Assembly: GCF_011392115.1 (NCBI RefSeq)
Contig: NZ_JAAJBT010000003.1
Coordinates: 186,001-250,000, forward strand
Length of the DNA stretch: 64,000 nucleotides
Source: Flavobacterium difficile
Lineage (GTDB): Bacteria > Bacteroidota > Bacteroidia > Flavobacteriales > Flavobacteriaceae
Direction of reading: 5' to 3'
The notes below the pieces were generated by a model, which did not search any database, was not told the origin of the DNA, and saw only the letters and a list, made by a program, of their open reading frames with translations. Shown here one piece after another: positions 43,294 through 51,249 of the stretch (within the stretch, counting starts at the first letter, position 1; each line of letters starts with the position of its first letter). Made by a program: the position numbers and the translations under genes.

Positions 43294-43953
43294 ATGCAAA
43301 CAACATTTTATACATTCGTTTTAATCCTTCACATCTGTAGTGGATTTTTAGGTTTGGTTTCTGGAACAATTGCCATGTTAAAAACGAACAACATTCGTAC
43401 ACACAAAAAAGTAGGAAAAGTATTTTTTTATGCCATGGTTTTTGTCTTTTTAACGAGTACCATCATGTGTTTTCTAAAACCAAATGTCTTTCTTTTATTA
43501 GTTGGTTTTTTCAGTTTCTATTTAACTTGTACGGGTTACAGAATCTTACAATTAAAAAATATATATAAGTACCAACTTCCACCTACTTTTATTGATTATT
43601 TAATTTCTTTCATCGGAATTATTTCAGGAGTTGCCATTTTATTTCTTTCTGCTTACTTGTTTAATCAACAAAATAATTTTGGATTTGTGTGCTTATTTTT
43701 TGGTGTAGTTTCCTTGTTCTTAGGATATAAAGATTTAAGGAAATTTTACATCAAAAATACCGATACGTTTTTTTGGATGCGACAACACGCCATAAGAATG
43801 TCTGGAGCTTATGTGGCAACTGTTACTGCTTTTATTGTAGTAAATGTTCAAATGAATCAGAGTTGGATCTTATGGATTTTACCAGGTTTAGTAATCATCC
43901 CACTTTCAAACAAAATTGTCAATAACAAAATCAAATCATTACAACAATTCTAA
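43294..43953 (+). CDS. DUF2306-like membrane protein
   Basis: The 219-residue protein has about seven membrane helices. 'LHICSGFLGLVSGTIAMLK' (about 12-30) with 'RTHKKVGKVFFYAMV' and a late 'FFWMRQHAIRMSGAYVATVT' resemble DUF2306 proteins, whose His and Arg residues near helix ends suggest a redox or cofactor role. Function is unknown. It lies downstream of the LytTR regulator and its candidate sites, and 45 bases before a hydrolase gene. Confidence 0.6.
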   Translation: MQTTFYTFVLILHICSGFLGLVSGTIAMLKTNNIRTHKKVGKVFFYAMVFVFLTSTIMCFLKPNVFLLLVGFFSFYLTCTGYRILQLKNIYKYQLPPTFIDYLISFIGIISGVAILFLSAYLFNQQNNFGFVCLFFGVVSLFLGYKDLRKFYIKNTDTFFWMRQHAIRMSGAYVATVTAFIVVNVQMNQSWILWILPGLVIIPLSNKIVNNKIKSLQQF

Positions 43954-43998
43954 CAAATAAATCAATTTTTAAAAATAGTAATATAAATTCAAACCATT

Positions 43999-44901
43999 AT
44001 GAAAAATATACATTTCTTCGCAGTTTTAGCTTTAGTTTTATTAACTACTTCATGTGCTTTTAATAAAAGTTTTCTAAATCCAATTGTCTTTAAAAAAGAT
44101 CTTCAAAAATTAGTAGTAAACAAAACCGCAACCGATTCGATGACCATTTTATTTTCTGGAACTCAGCATCAACCTACTTTTTTGGATAAAAATTTAGAAC
44201 CTGTAGCTTTAGAGTATTCAATAGAAAGTACCATGTTTAAGGCTTCTGGAGATTACCAACTTAATGGCTGGATGCTAAAACCAAAAAAAGAAGCAGTTAA
44301 AGCCACTTTAATTCATTTTCATGGAAATGGAAGCAACTTGCTGTATCAAATGAAATTTGTAATTCCATTAGTGAAAAAAGGGTATCAAGTATTCATTTTT
44401 GATTATTCTGGCTTTGGTTTTTCAGAAGGAAAAGTCAATAGAAATCAATTGTTAATGGATGGTGAAGATGCGATTCGTTATGTAAAATCAAGAACCGATA
44501 TTTCAGGTAAACCTGTATTTATTCATGGAATGTCTTACGGAGGAAATTTAGCTTTATGTGTAGCAGCAAAAATGCAAAATGAAGTAGACGGAATTATTAC
44601 CGAAGGCGCTTTTTCCTCACACAAAGATTTAGCTAGTAAAGGCAATAGAAACAAAATAATGACTCGCTTTTTTGTGAAAGAAATGTATGCTTCTGAGCAG
44701 TTTGTGGCTCAAATTAAAAAACCATTACTAATTATTCACAGTGAAGACGATGCTGTTATTCTTATAATTAATGGCGAGCGAATTTTTAAAAATGCAACAA
44801 CTACAAAAAAATCATTTCTGAAAATTAAAGGAAAACATTTAGAAGCCAATGCCTCTGATTTAGAAAAAATAGATGCAGCTATTAGTAATTTAGTACAATA
44901 G
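43999..44901 (+). CDS. Alpha/beta hydrolase lipoprotein
   Basis: The 300-residue protein has a lipoprotein signal ('LVLLTTSCAF', lipid Cys about 19). The alpha/beta-hydrolase fold includes 'HFHGNGSNLLYQ' (oxyanion), the nucleophile Ser in 'HGMSYGGNLAL' (about 174-184), an Asp in 'HSEDDAVI' and a His in 'KGKHLEAN'. The substrate is unknown; the lipid anchor puts it in the envelope. It likely shares a transcript with the preceding membrane protein. Confidence 0.85.
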   Translation: MKNIHFFAVLALVLLTTSCAFNKSFLNPIVFKKDLQKLVVNKTATDSMTILFSGTQHQPTFLDKNLEPVALEYSIESTMFKASGDYQLNGWMLKPKKEAVKATLIHFHGNGSNLLYQMKFVIPLVKKGYQVFIFDYSGFGFSEGKVNRNQLLMDGEDAIRYVKSRTDISGKPVFIHGMSYGGNLALCVAAKMQNEVDGIITEGAFSSHKDLASKGNRNKIMTRFFVKEMYASEQFVAQIKKPLLIIHSEDDAVILIINGERIFKNATTTKKSFLKIKGKHLEANASDLEKIDAAISNLVQ

Positions 44902-44961
44902 TTCACTTTTTTTAACTGTATTGAATTAATAGAAAAATAGTATATTTATAAAAAAAAACAG

Positions 44962-46164
44962 ATGCGATTCGATTTTAATTTCTATTCTTCTTTGCTCTTA
45001 TTGTTCTTTATTCACGGATTAGTGTATGGTTTTTTGTTACTCAAAAAAGGCATTTTTACTGAAAACAAATCGAATTTTTGGCTTAGTTTTTTTCTCTTTT
45101 TGTGTAGTTTATATATAGCACCTTGGATGTTAGGTTTTGCAGGTTGGTACGATAATCAGCCGTACAGAGATATTTTATTTTATGTGCCTTTTCAACATTT
45201 GTTTTTAATAGGACCAACCATTTTCTTTTACACACAAAGTTTGCTAAATCCTGCTTTTCAACTTACAAGAAAAAATAGTTGGCATTTTATACCAGGTTGT
45301 TTGTATCTAATTTACATAGTGTGTCTTTTTATGTATGACGTTTTTATAGCAAAGGAAGCCTATTTTTATGCCAATGGAATGGATAAAGATTTTGATTATT
45401 GGTATCAAAAAACAGGTTTACTATTTATGATAATTTACTTTATTTTAAGTTTGAAATATTACAACAAGTATAAAAAATTAATGCTTCAGGTAGTTAGTTT
45501 TGCAGAAAGTGTGTTGTTTAAATGGATGAAACATTTTTTAATCACCTTTTTAATCATGTTAATTTTACCAGTAGTTTTTGATGTTTTAAGTTATTTTTTC
45601 CCGGAATTGAATTCCTATGTTGGCAGTTGGTGGTTTTATCTGTTGTTTGCTGTTTGTATGTATTACATCGCAATTTCTGGTTATTCTAATCATGTAATTG
45701 GAATCGTTCCTTTTGAAATGTCTGTTTTTAGTGCAAAACCTATTTTGCTTTTGGAAACTCCTCAACATGATACAATTGAAAGTATTGATCTTGAACAAGA
45801 AGAACAAATTATTGAAATTTCAGCTGAAATATTGGAATGGAAACAAAAAATTCAAGATTTAATCTTGATGGAACAGTTGTATCAGAATCCAGAATTAACT
45901 TTAACAGATGTGGCTAAAAAATTACAGTCTAATTCAGCGGTAATTTCTAAAGCTATAAATCAGGGTTTTTCCATGAATTTTAACGACTACATCAACTTTC
46001 ATAGAATCGAAAAAGTAAAAATTGCTTTTCAAAATAAAGAACATATTACTTCGACTTTGTTAGGTATCGCCTTTGATTGCGGATTTAATTCTAAAGCGAC
46101 TTTCAATAGAGCTTTCAAAAAACATACGGGTTTATCTCCAAAAGACTATATTCATACAATTTGA
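44962..46164 (+). CDS. Membrane AraC-family regulator
   Basis: The 400-residue protein has seven membrane helices in its first 240 residues and an AraC-type double helix-turn-helix at about 295-400 ('LTLTDVAKKLQSNSAVISKA', 'INFHRIEKVKIAFQNK', 'FDCGFNSKATFNRAFKKHTG'). Such proteins couple a membrane sensor directly to transcription. The four TTTGAnnnGT-type repeats beginning at its stop and running to the next gene suggest control of the following operon. Confidence 0.9.
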   Translation: MRFDFNFYSSLLLLFFIHGLVYGFLLLKKGIFTENKSNFWLSFFLFLCSLYIAPWMLGFAGWYDNQPYRDILFYVPFQHLFLIGPTIFFYTQSLLNPAFQLTRKNSWHFIPGCLYLIYIVCLFMYDVFIAKEAYFYANGMDKDFDYWYQKTGLLFMIIYFILSLKYYNKYKKLMLQVVSFAESVLFKWMKHFLITFLIMLILPVVFDVLSYFFPELNSYVGSWWFYLLFAVCMYYIAISGYSNHVIGIVPFEMSVFSAKPILLLETPQHDTIESIDLEQEEQIIEISAEILEWKQKIQDLILMEQLYQNPELTLTDVAKKLQSNSAVISKAINQGFSMNFNDYINFHRIEKVKIAFQNKEHITSTLLGIAFDCGFNSKATFNRAFKKHTGLSPKDYIHTI

Positions 46165-46274
46165 TTCGTTTCAAATTAACATAAATAACCCTTGTGAGAA
46201 ATTGTTTTACAAGGGTTTTTTAATTTGAGACGTTTTTGATGTGTATCAAATTATAATTTGAAGCGTTTGGCGAT
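46160..46274. promoter_or_regulatory. Candidate operator array for the AraC-type regulator
   Basis: TTTGA-starting repeats of the form TTTGAnnYGTWT begin at 46160, 46224, 46235 and 46257. The last three are 11 and 22 bases apart, in helical phase. Two copies (46160, 46235) are palindromic, TTTGA...TCAAA. They lie upstream of the operon at 46321. Confidence 0.5.
46187..46221 (+). terminator. Terminator after the AraC-type regulator gene
   Basis: A 9-bp stem aacccttgt/acaagggtt followed by a T run. Confidence 0.85.
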
Positions 46275-46320
46275 GCTTTAAACCGCAACTTTGCCTTGTT
46301 AATCTAAAAATCAAAACAAA

Positions 46321-46986
46321 ATGACAAAATCTATTTTAGCAATTTTCATGACATTAGTGTCTTATTTTGCACAAGCTCAATTAAAAGGTTCAGGAGAAAT
46401 TTTAACTAAAAACTACGAATTTACAAATTTCAATCAGTTGAAATTAGAAGATTTAGATGGTGAAATTATTGTTCAAATCGGAACGACTTATCAAGTTACG
46501 CTTTCCATTTCGGAAAATCTTTTCGATATGTTAGAACTGGAGCAAAAAACCAATACCAAAGAACTTAAAATCTGTTTCAAAAACAACGTCAATAATAAAA
46601 AATATATTGAGGATTCGAACTTAAAAATAGTGATCACTATGCCTAATTTGATAAAAGTTGAGCACAATTCGAACAGCAATTTAAAAATTAATGCTATTAA
46701 CGAATCAGAATTACAAGTTATAAATTTAGATAATGGCACTACAGAGTTAAATGGTGTGGTTCAAAAACTAGTGGTGAAAAACAGTGGAAATGGAAACGTA
46801 AAAGCACAAAATTTACTAGTAAATACGGCAAATGTTTCAAGTAATGGAAACGGAAATGTGTATTTGAATGTGACCAACTTAATTTCTGCAATAGCAAAAG
46901 GAAATTGTAGCGTGTTTAATTTTGGAACTGCCCAATTTGATAGTTCTTCATTTTCATCTGGAAATGCCAGATTAATCAATAAATAA
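46321..46986 (+). CDS. GIN-domain (DUF2807) exported protein
   Basis: The 221-residue protein has a signal peptide (about 1-19, 'YFAQAQ'). The rest is a repetitive beta-helix of the head-GIN family: 'FTNFNQLKLEDLDGEIIVQI' near the start and repeating Asn/Gly turns ('NSGNGNVKAQNLLVNTANVS', 'SNGNGNVYLNVTN'). These domains are common on Bacteroidota surfaces with no firm function. It is first in an operon with DoxX and a lipoprotein, downstream of the AraC-type regulator. Confidence 0.88.
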   Translation: MTKSILAIFMTLVSYFAQAQLKGSGEILTKNYEFTNFNQLKLEDLDGEIIVQIGTTYQVTLSISENLFDMLELEQKTNTKELKICFKNNVNNKKYIEDSNLKIVITMPNLIKVEHNSNSNLKINAINESELQVINLDNGTTELNGVVQKLVVKNSGNGNVKAQNLLVNTANVSSNGNGNVYLNVTNLISAIAKGNCSVFNFGTAQFDSSSFSSGNARLINK

Positions 46987-46992
46987 AATTTT

Positions 46993-47475
46993 ATGAAAGT
47001 ATTTAAAGAGATTACCCAGCCTGTAATTTTACCTCATTGGGGTTTGGATGTACTATTACTTATTCCACGAATAGTTTGTGGTTATTTACTAACAGCCAAT
47101 TTTGGAGCAGATAAATTTGGTTTACCTTGGTCGCCCGTAGATGCAAATTTAGGATTTTTTGAAGTAGCATTTTGGTTTCCAAATGATGTGGCAGATTATG
47201 GCGGAATTTTCGCTATGTTTCCAGTGTTTTTTGCTTGGATGGCTGCATTTAGTGAAGCAGTTGGAGGCGTGTTTTTATTGCTAGGTTTACAAACTCGTTT
47301 CACTTCATTTTTAATTTTGTGTACGATGTTAGGAGCTATATTTTTACAACAGTGGCAACAAGGCATGTGGATGATGTTACCGGCAATGGGTTTTTTATGG
47401 GTCAGTATTTTTTATTTGGCTTTAGGCGGTGGTCGTTTTAGTGTAGATTATTTAATAAGTAATAAAAGAAAATAA
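46993..47475 (+). CDS. DoxX-family membrane protein
   Basis: The 160-residue protein has four membrane helices and the DoxX pattern: 'LLLIPRIVCGYLLTANFGAD' (about 21-40), 'FAWMAAFSEAVGGVFLLLGL' (about 79-98) and 'FTSFLILCTMLGAIF'. DoxX-like proteins are linked to redox or thiosulfate chemistry in some bacteria; here the role is unknown. It starts 6 bases after the GIN gene and lies one base before the lipoprotein. Confidence 0.82.
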   Translation: MKVFKEITQPVILPHWGLDVLLLIPRIVCGYLLTANFGADKFGLPWSPVDANLGFFEVAFWFPNDVADYGGIFAMFPVFFAWMAAFSEAVGGVFLLLGLQTRFTSFLILCTMLGAIFLQQWQQGMWMMLPAMGFLWVSIFYLALGGGRFSVDYLISNKRK

Positions 47476-47476
47476 T

Positions 47477-47836
47477 ATGAAAGTAGGTATTAAAATTATG
47501 GTGTTTGTATTGGTGTTATTATTATCAAGTTGCGTACAACAAACCAAAAAACAAACCGTCACTTTGCTTTTAGATGTAAAAGGACAAAAAAATATTAGCA
47601 AAGTTGGCGTTCGAGGAAATAATAAACCACTAAGTTGGGATACCGATTTGGTAATGAAACTAAGAAAAGATGGTTTATATGCAGTAACTTTTACAAGTGA
47701 AACCGGTTATACTTTTACAGAAGTTAAATTTACGATAGACGATACTTTCGAATTCCAGGAGCAAAGTAACCGCCGAATCGATTTTCATCCTAGTGGAAAA
47801 ACTATTTATAAAGCCACTTTTAATGAAGTCAAATAA
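47477..47836 (+). CDS. Small lipoprotein with starch-binding-like fold
   Basis: The 119-residue protein has a lipoprotein signal ('VLLLSSCVQQ', lipid Cys about 19) and one beta-sandwich domain. 'VGVRGNNKPLSWDTDLVMKL' and 'DGLYAVTFT' resemble CBM20/E-set modules in Bacteroidota glycan proteins, where the Trp contacts sugar. Whether it binds glycan is untested. It ends the GIN/DoxX operon before a terminator. Confidence 0.6.
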   Translation: MKVGIKIMVFVLVLLLSSCVQQTKKQTVTLLLDVKGQKNISKVGVRGNNKPLSWDTDLVMKLRKDGLYAVTFTSETGYTFTEVKFTIDDTFEFQEQSNRRIDFHPSGKTIYKATFNEVK

Positions 47837-47840
47837 TTAA

Positions 47841-47882
47841 AAAACCCTTCAAAACAACTTTGATTTTGAAGGGTTTTGTTTA
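47841..47882 (+). terminator. Terminator after the GIN/DoxX operon
   Basis: A perfect 14-bp stem (aaaacccttcaaaa/ttttgaagggtttt) is 5 bases past the stop and ends in a T-rich stretch. Confidence 0.9.
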
Positions 47883-48049
47883 TTATTTACTAGTTTTTAT
47901 AGTGCCACTTTTAGAATGTGCTGAAAATTCTGGGGCATACATGCCTTTTTTGACAAAAAGGTTGGAACGATTTTATTTTTTTTTAAAAATACTTAAAATT
48001 TATAACGCAAAAGTTTCCTTTTTCTTATTTTTGGAAATAATTTCAACTC

Positions 48050-48724
48050 ATGAAAAAAATAATTTTCTTTTTACTTCTTTTTACCCAATGCTTGTTTTCT
48101 CAGACTTTGTTTGAAAAAGCCGAAAAGTTATTTAAAGAAAAAAAATTTGAAGAAGCCAGAGGATTATTTGAGAGTTATTTAAAATCGGTACCGAATCATC
48201 AAAAAACTATTGAGTATTTGGGTGACATTGCTGGAAGTACAAAAAAATGGGATGTTGCCATTGAGTATTATAGAAAACTTAAAAATCAAAATCCAAATAG
48301 TGCGAATTACTGGTTTAAATATGGTGGCGCCATGGGAATGAAAGCCAAATCCATAAATAAATTTAAAGCTGTAGGAATGATTGACGACATCGAAACAGCT
48401 TTTTTAAAAGCAGCTTCATTAGATAAAAATCATGTGGAAACGCGTTGGGCTTTAGTGATGCTTTATATCGAATTACCAGGAATTGTAGGTGGAAGTGAGA
48501 AAAAAGCCATTAAATATGCCGATGAACTTTTAGCCATTTCAAAAGTAGACGGTTACTTAGCAAAAGGCTACATTGATGTATATTACAAACGTTACAAAGC
48601 CGCAGAAGTGAATTTGCTAAAAGCACACCAAATAGGGAAGTCTGCTACCACTTATGCCAAACTTTACGATTTGTACATGAACAAATTAAAAGACAAAGCG
48701 AAAGCACTAAACTTAAAAAAGTAG
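48050..48724 (+). CDS. Exported tetratricopeptide-repeat protein
   Basis: The 224-residue protein has a signal peptide (about 1-18, 'CLFSQ') and three to four helical repeats: 'AEKLFKEKKFEEARGLFESY', 'GSTKKWDVAIEYYRKLKNQ', and later 'DELLAISKVDGYLAKGYI' with 'YKRYKAAEVNLLKAHQIG'. TPR arrays bind other proteins, so it may be a periplasmic scaffold. A TATTTTTG element lies at 48026-48033, a likely promoter. Confidence 0.82.
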   Translation: MKKIIFFLLLFTQCLFSQTLFEKAEKLFKEKKFEEARGLFESYLKSVPNHQKTIEYLGDIAGSTKKWDVAIEYYRKLKNQNPNSANYWFKYGGAMGMKAKSINKFKAVGMIDDIETAFLKAASLDKNHVETRWALVMLYIELPGIVGGSEKKAIKYADELLAISKVDGYLAKGYIDVYYKRYKAAEVNLLKAHQIGKSATTYAKLYDLYMNKLKDKAKALNLKK

Positions 48725-48809
48725 TTTAAAAGATTATGTGTTTAAAAGTTTAAAAGGTATTGCGATCAACTTTTAAACTCATCAACTTCTAAACTCATCT
48801 ACTAAAAAT

Positions 48810-50165
48810 ATGAGAACACATTTCATAGCTATTGGCGGAGCAGCCATGCATAATTTAGCATTAGCCCTTCATAATAAAGGATATCAAGTAACAGGAAGCG
48901 ATGACGCTATTTTTGAGCCTTCTAAATCTCGATTAGAAAAAAAAGGATTATTACCAGTCGAAATGGGTTGGTTTCCTGAAAAAATCACTTCAGATATTGA
49001 AGCAATTATTTTAGGAATGCACGCCAAAGCCGATAATCCAGAGCTGTTGAAAGCACAAGAATTAGGTTTGAAAATTTATTCGTATCCAGAATTTTTATAC
49101 GAACAATCTAAGAATAAAACGCGAGTGGTAATTGGAGGTTCACACGGAAAAACAACCATTACTTCTATGATTTTACATGTTATGCATTATCATAATATTG
49201 AAGTAGATTATATGGTTGGTGCACAATTAGAAGGTTTTGATACTATGGTGCATTTAACCGAAACAAACGATTTTATTGTGTTGGAAGGTGATGAATATTT
49301 GTCTTCTCCAATGGACAGACGACCAAAGTTTCATTTGTATCAACCAAATATTGCGTTGCTTTCTGGAATTGCTTGGGATCATATCAATGTATTTCCAACC
49401 TTTGAAAATTATGTAGCACAATTCAGTATTTTCACTTCGCAAATTACCAATGGTGGAATTTTAGTATATAATGAAGAAGATCCTACAGTAAAACAAGTGG
49501 CTGAAGAAACTACGAATCCGATTCGTAAAATGGCGTATCAAACACCAAGTTATTCGGTTGAAAACGGTACCACTTTATTAGACACACCAGAAGGTCCAAT
49601 GCCAATTGAAGTGTTTGGCGCACATAATTTAAATAATTTAGCCGGTGCGAAATGGATTTGCCAATGTATGGGTGTGGATGAAGTCGATTTTTATGAAGCC
49701 ATTGCCAGTTTTAAAGGTGCCAGTAAACGTTTAGAAAAAATTGCAGAAAGCAGTAATAAAGTAGCTTATAAAGATTTTGCACATTCGCCAAGTAAAGTTT
49801 CGGCCACAACAAAAGCGGTGAAGTCGCAATATTCAGACAGAAAATTAATAGCTTGTTTAGAATTGCATACCTATAGTAGTTTAAATGCCGAATTTTTAAA
49901 AGAATATGAAGGCGCTTTAGATGCCGCTGATGTTGCGGTTGTTTTTTATTCGCCAGATGCGGTGAAAATAAAACAATTAGATGAAGTTTCTTACGAACAA
50001 ATTGCGCAATCTTTTAACAGAAAAGATTTAATTATATATACGAATCCAGCAGAATTTAAAGACTATTTATTTGCTCAAGATTTTACTAATTCTGCTTTGC
50101 TTTTAATGAGTTCAGGAAATTATGGCGGATTAAATTTTGACGAAGTGAGTCAATTGATCAATTAG
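48810..50165 (+). CDS. mpl: UDP-N-acetylmuramate--tripeptide ligase Mpl
   Basis: The 451-residue Mur ligase attaches recycled L-Ala-gamma-D-Glu-meso-DAP tripeptide to UDP-MurNAc in peptidoglycan recycling. It starts with 'IGGAAMHNLALALHNKGYQV', which differs from MurC, has the P-loop 'GGSHGKTTITSM' (about 110-121), 'LLSGIAWDHINVFPT' (about 187-201) and 'EVFGAHNLNNLAGA'. It is cytoplasmic and complete, and is followed by a terminator. Confidence 0.94.
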   Translation: MRTHFIAIGGAAMHNLALALHNKGYQVTGSDDAIFEPSKSRLEKKGLLPVEMGWFPEKITSDIEAIILGMHAKADNPELLKAQELGLKIYSYPEFLYEQSKNKTRVVIGGSHGKTTITSMILHVMHYHNIEVDYMVGAQLEGFDTMVHLTETNDFIVLEGDEYLSSPMDRRPKFHLYQPNIALLSGIAWDHINVFPTFENYVAQFSIFTSQITNGGILVYNEEDPTVKQVAEETTNPIRKMAYQTPSYSVENGTTLLDTPEGPMPIEVFGAHNLNNLAGAKWICQCMGVDEVDFYEAIASFKGASKRLEKIAESSNKVAYKDFAHSPSKVSATTKAVKSQYSDRKLIACLELHTYSSLNAEFLKEYEGALDAADVAVVFYSPDAVKIKQLDEVSYEQIAQSFNRKDLIIYTNPAEFKDYLFAQDFTNSALLLMSSGNYGGLNFDEVSQLIN

Positions 50166-50190
50166 CCGATTAGTCAATGTGCCCATATAC

Positions 50191-50230
50191 AAAACCCTTC
50201 AAGACTTTAAAATTCTTGGAGGGTTTTAAA
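50191..50230 (+). terminator. Terminator after mpl
   Basis: A 14-bp stem aaaacccttcaaga/tcttggagggtttt with one T-G pair; only a short T run follows. Confidence 0.75.
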
Positions 50231-50245
50231 ATTAAATTCAATTTT

Positions 50246-50443
50246 ATGGACTTTTTAGATTTCTTTATTTTATTAGATCAAATTACTAATCCAATTAAGG
50301 CTATTAAAAGCTATTGGTTAAAATTAACTGATAAAAATGAGTATAAAGGAGAAAGGTTTGTCGCGTTTCTTTCTTTGATTCTATTGGTAGGTTTTTATTT
50401 TTTAATGGGTTATATTTTGTTTTTTATACTTCTAAAAAAATAA
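50246..50443 (+). CDS. Small membrane protein, 65 aa
   Basis: Start is set at ATG 50246 because a longer frame would begin inside the mpl terminator. The product has a soluble N-terminal half ('MDFLDFFILLDQITNPIKAI') and one membrane helix ('FVAFLSLILLVGFYFLMGYI', about 38-57) near the C terminus. I do not recognise it. No close partner; the next gene converges. Confidence 0.5.
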   Translation: MDFLDFFILLDQITNPIKAIKSYWLKLTDKNEYKGERFVAFLSLILLVGFYFLMGYILFFILLKK

Positions 50444-50494
50444 AATTTTCTACTTATTAAGTTGAGTTTGGTACATTGGCACATTGAAAATTGT

Positions 50495-51157
50495 CTAATT
50501 GCCATATTGATAGTGCCCAACAAGTGAATAACTAAACAAGCAATCTTCTAACACTTGTCCGCCACCTACATTGTGTACAATTAAATTTCTTTTTTCTCCC
50601 GAAGCGTCGGGATCCGATTTTAAATGAGTTACTATTCCGATGTGTGGTAATTTGTCATTAATCATCCAAGTGACAATATCTCCAGTTTTATAATCGTTGG
50701 CGTTTTGTGAAACAGGTAGTGTTTTTCCTTTTCTGGCAAAGAAAACTTCTAAGTTTGGCACTCTACGATGATCAATATTTTTATCTGTGGTTTTTAATCC
50801 CCATTTTTTTAAGTTGGGATATTTTGTAAAATTAGCCACCATATCTTCATGCACTTCTTTTTGTAAATCGATATTCAACTTTCTATAAGCACGAATAATT
50901 ACATCAGTACAAACTCCAGTTTTAGCAGGAACGTCACCGTTTGGATATTTTAGTTTTACATAATCAGGTGTGTAAACCACATTTTTGTCAATAATGGAAA
51001 GGGCTGCATTTGATAATTTTTCTGCAAATGCATTCGGATTTTCAATTTGAGACATTTCTTGTTTTTCGGAAATTAAACGCTTGTTATCCGAAAGCGTCTC
51101 TTCTTTTTTACAAGAAGTGAAACTCAATAAAAAAGCTAAAATAAAAATGTAGTTCAT
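50495..51157 (-). CDS. DUF1287 lipoprotein (NlpC/P60-like fold)
   Basis: The 220-residue protein has a lipoprotein signal ('AFLLSFTSCKK', lipid Cys about 16). 'PAKTGVCTDVIIRAYRKLNI' (Cys about 82), 'HRRVPNLEVFFARKGKTLP', 'GDIVTW' and 'PHIGIVTHL' fit DUF1287, which resembles NlpC/P60 Cys-His hydrolases. A role in cell-wall cleavage is plausible but unproven. Confidence 0.85.
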   Translation of the reverse strand: MNYIFILAFLLSFTSCKKEETLSDNKRLISEKQEMSQIENPNAFAEKLSNAALSIIDKNVVYTPDYVKLKYPNGDVPAKTGVCTDVIIRAYRKLNIDLQKEVHEDMVANFTKYPNLKKWGLKTTDKNIDHRRVPNLEVFFARKGKTLPVSQNANDYKTGDIVTWMINDKLPHIGIVTHLKSDPDASGEKRNLIVHNVGGGQVLEDCLFSYSLVGHYQYGN

Positions 51158-51203
51158 AAAACAAAAGGTTTTAATAGTAACGCTATTTTTAAATTTTTAG
51201 TAT

Positions 51204-51235
51204 AAAAAAAGGCCAATTCTTGAATTGGCCTTTTG
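51204..51235. terminator. Terminator between the BNR-repeat and DUF1287 genes
   Basis: A 13-bp stem aaaaggccaattc/gaattggcctttt with T7 on the minus strand, downstream of the BNR-repeat gene. Confidence 0.9.
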
Positions 51236-51249
51236 CTGTTTTTAAAATT

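Noticed and set aside
47860..48114. Plus-strand ORF of 84 codons between the GIN/DoxX operon and the TPR gene
   Set aside because: It begins inside the terminator hairpin and runs out of frame into the TPR gene. No family or signal supports it.
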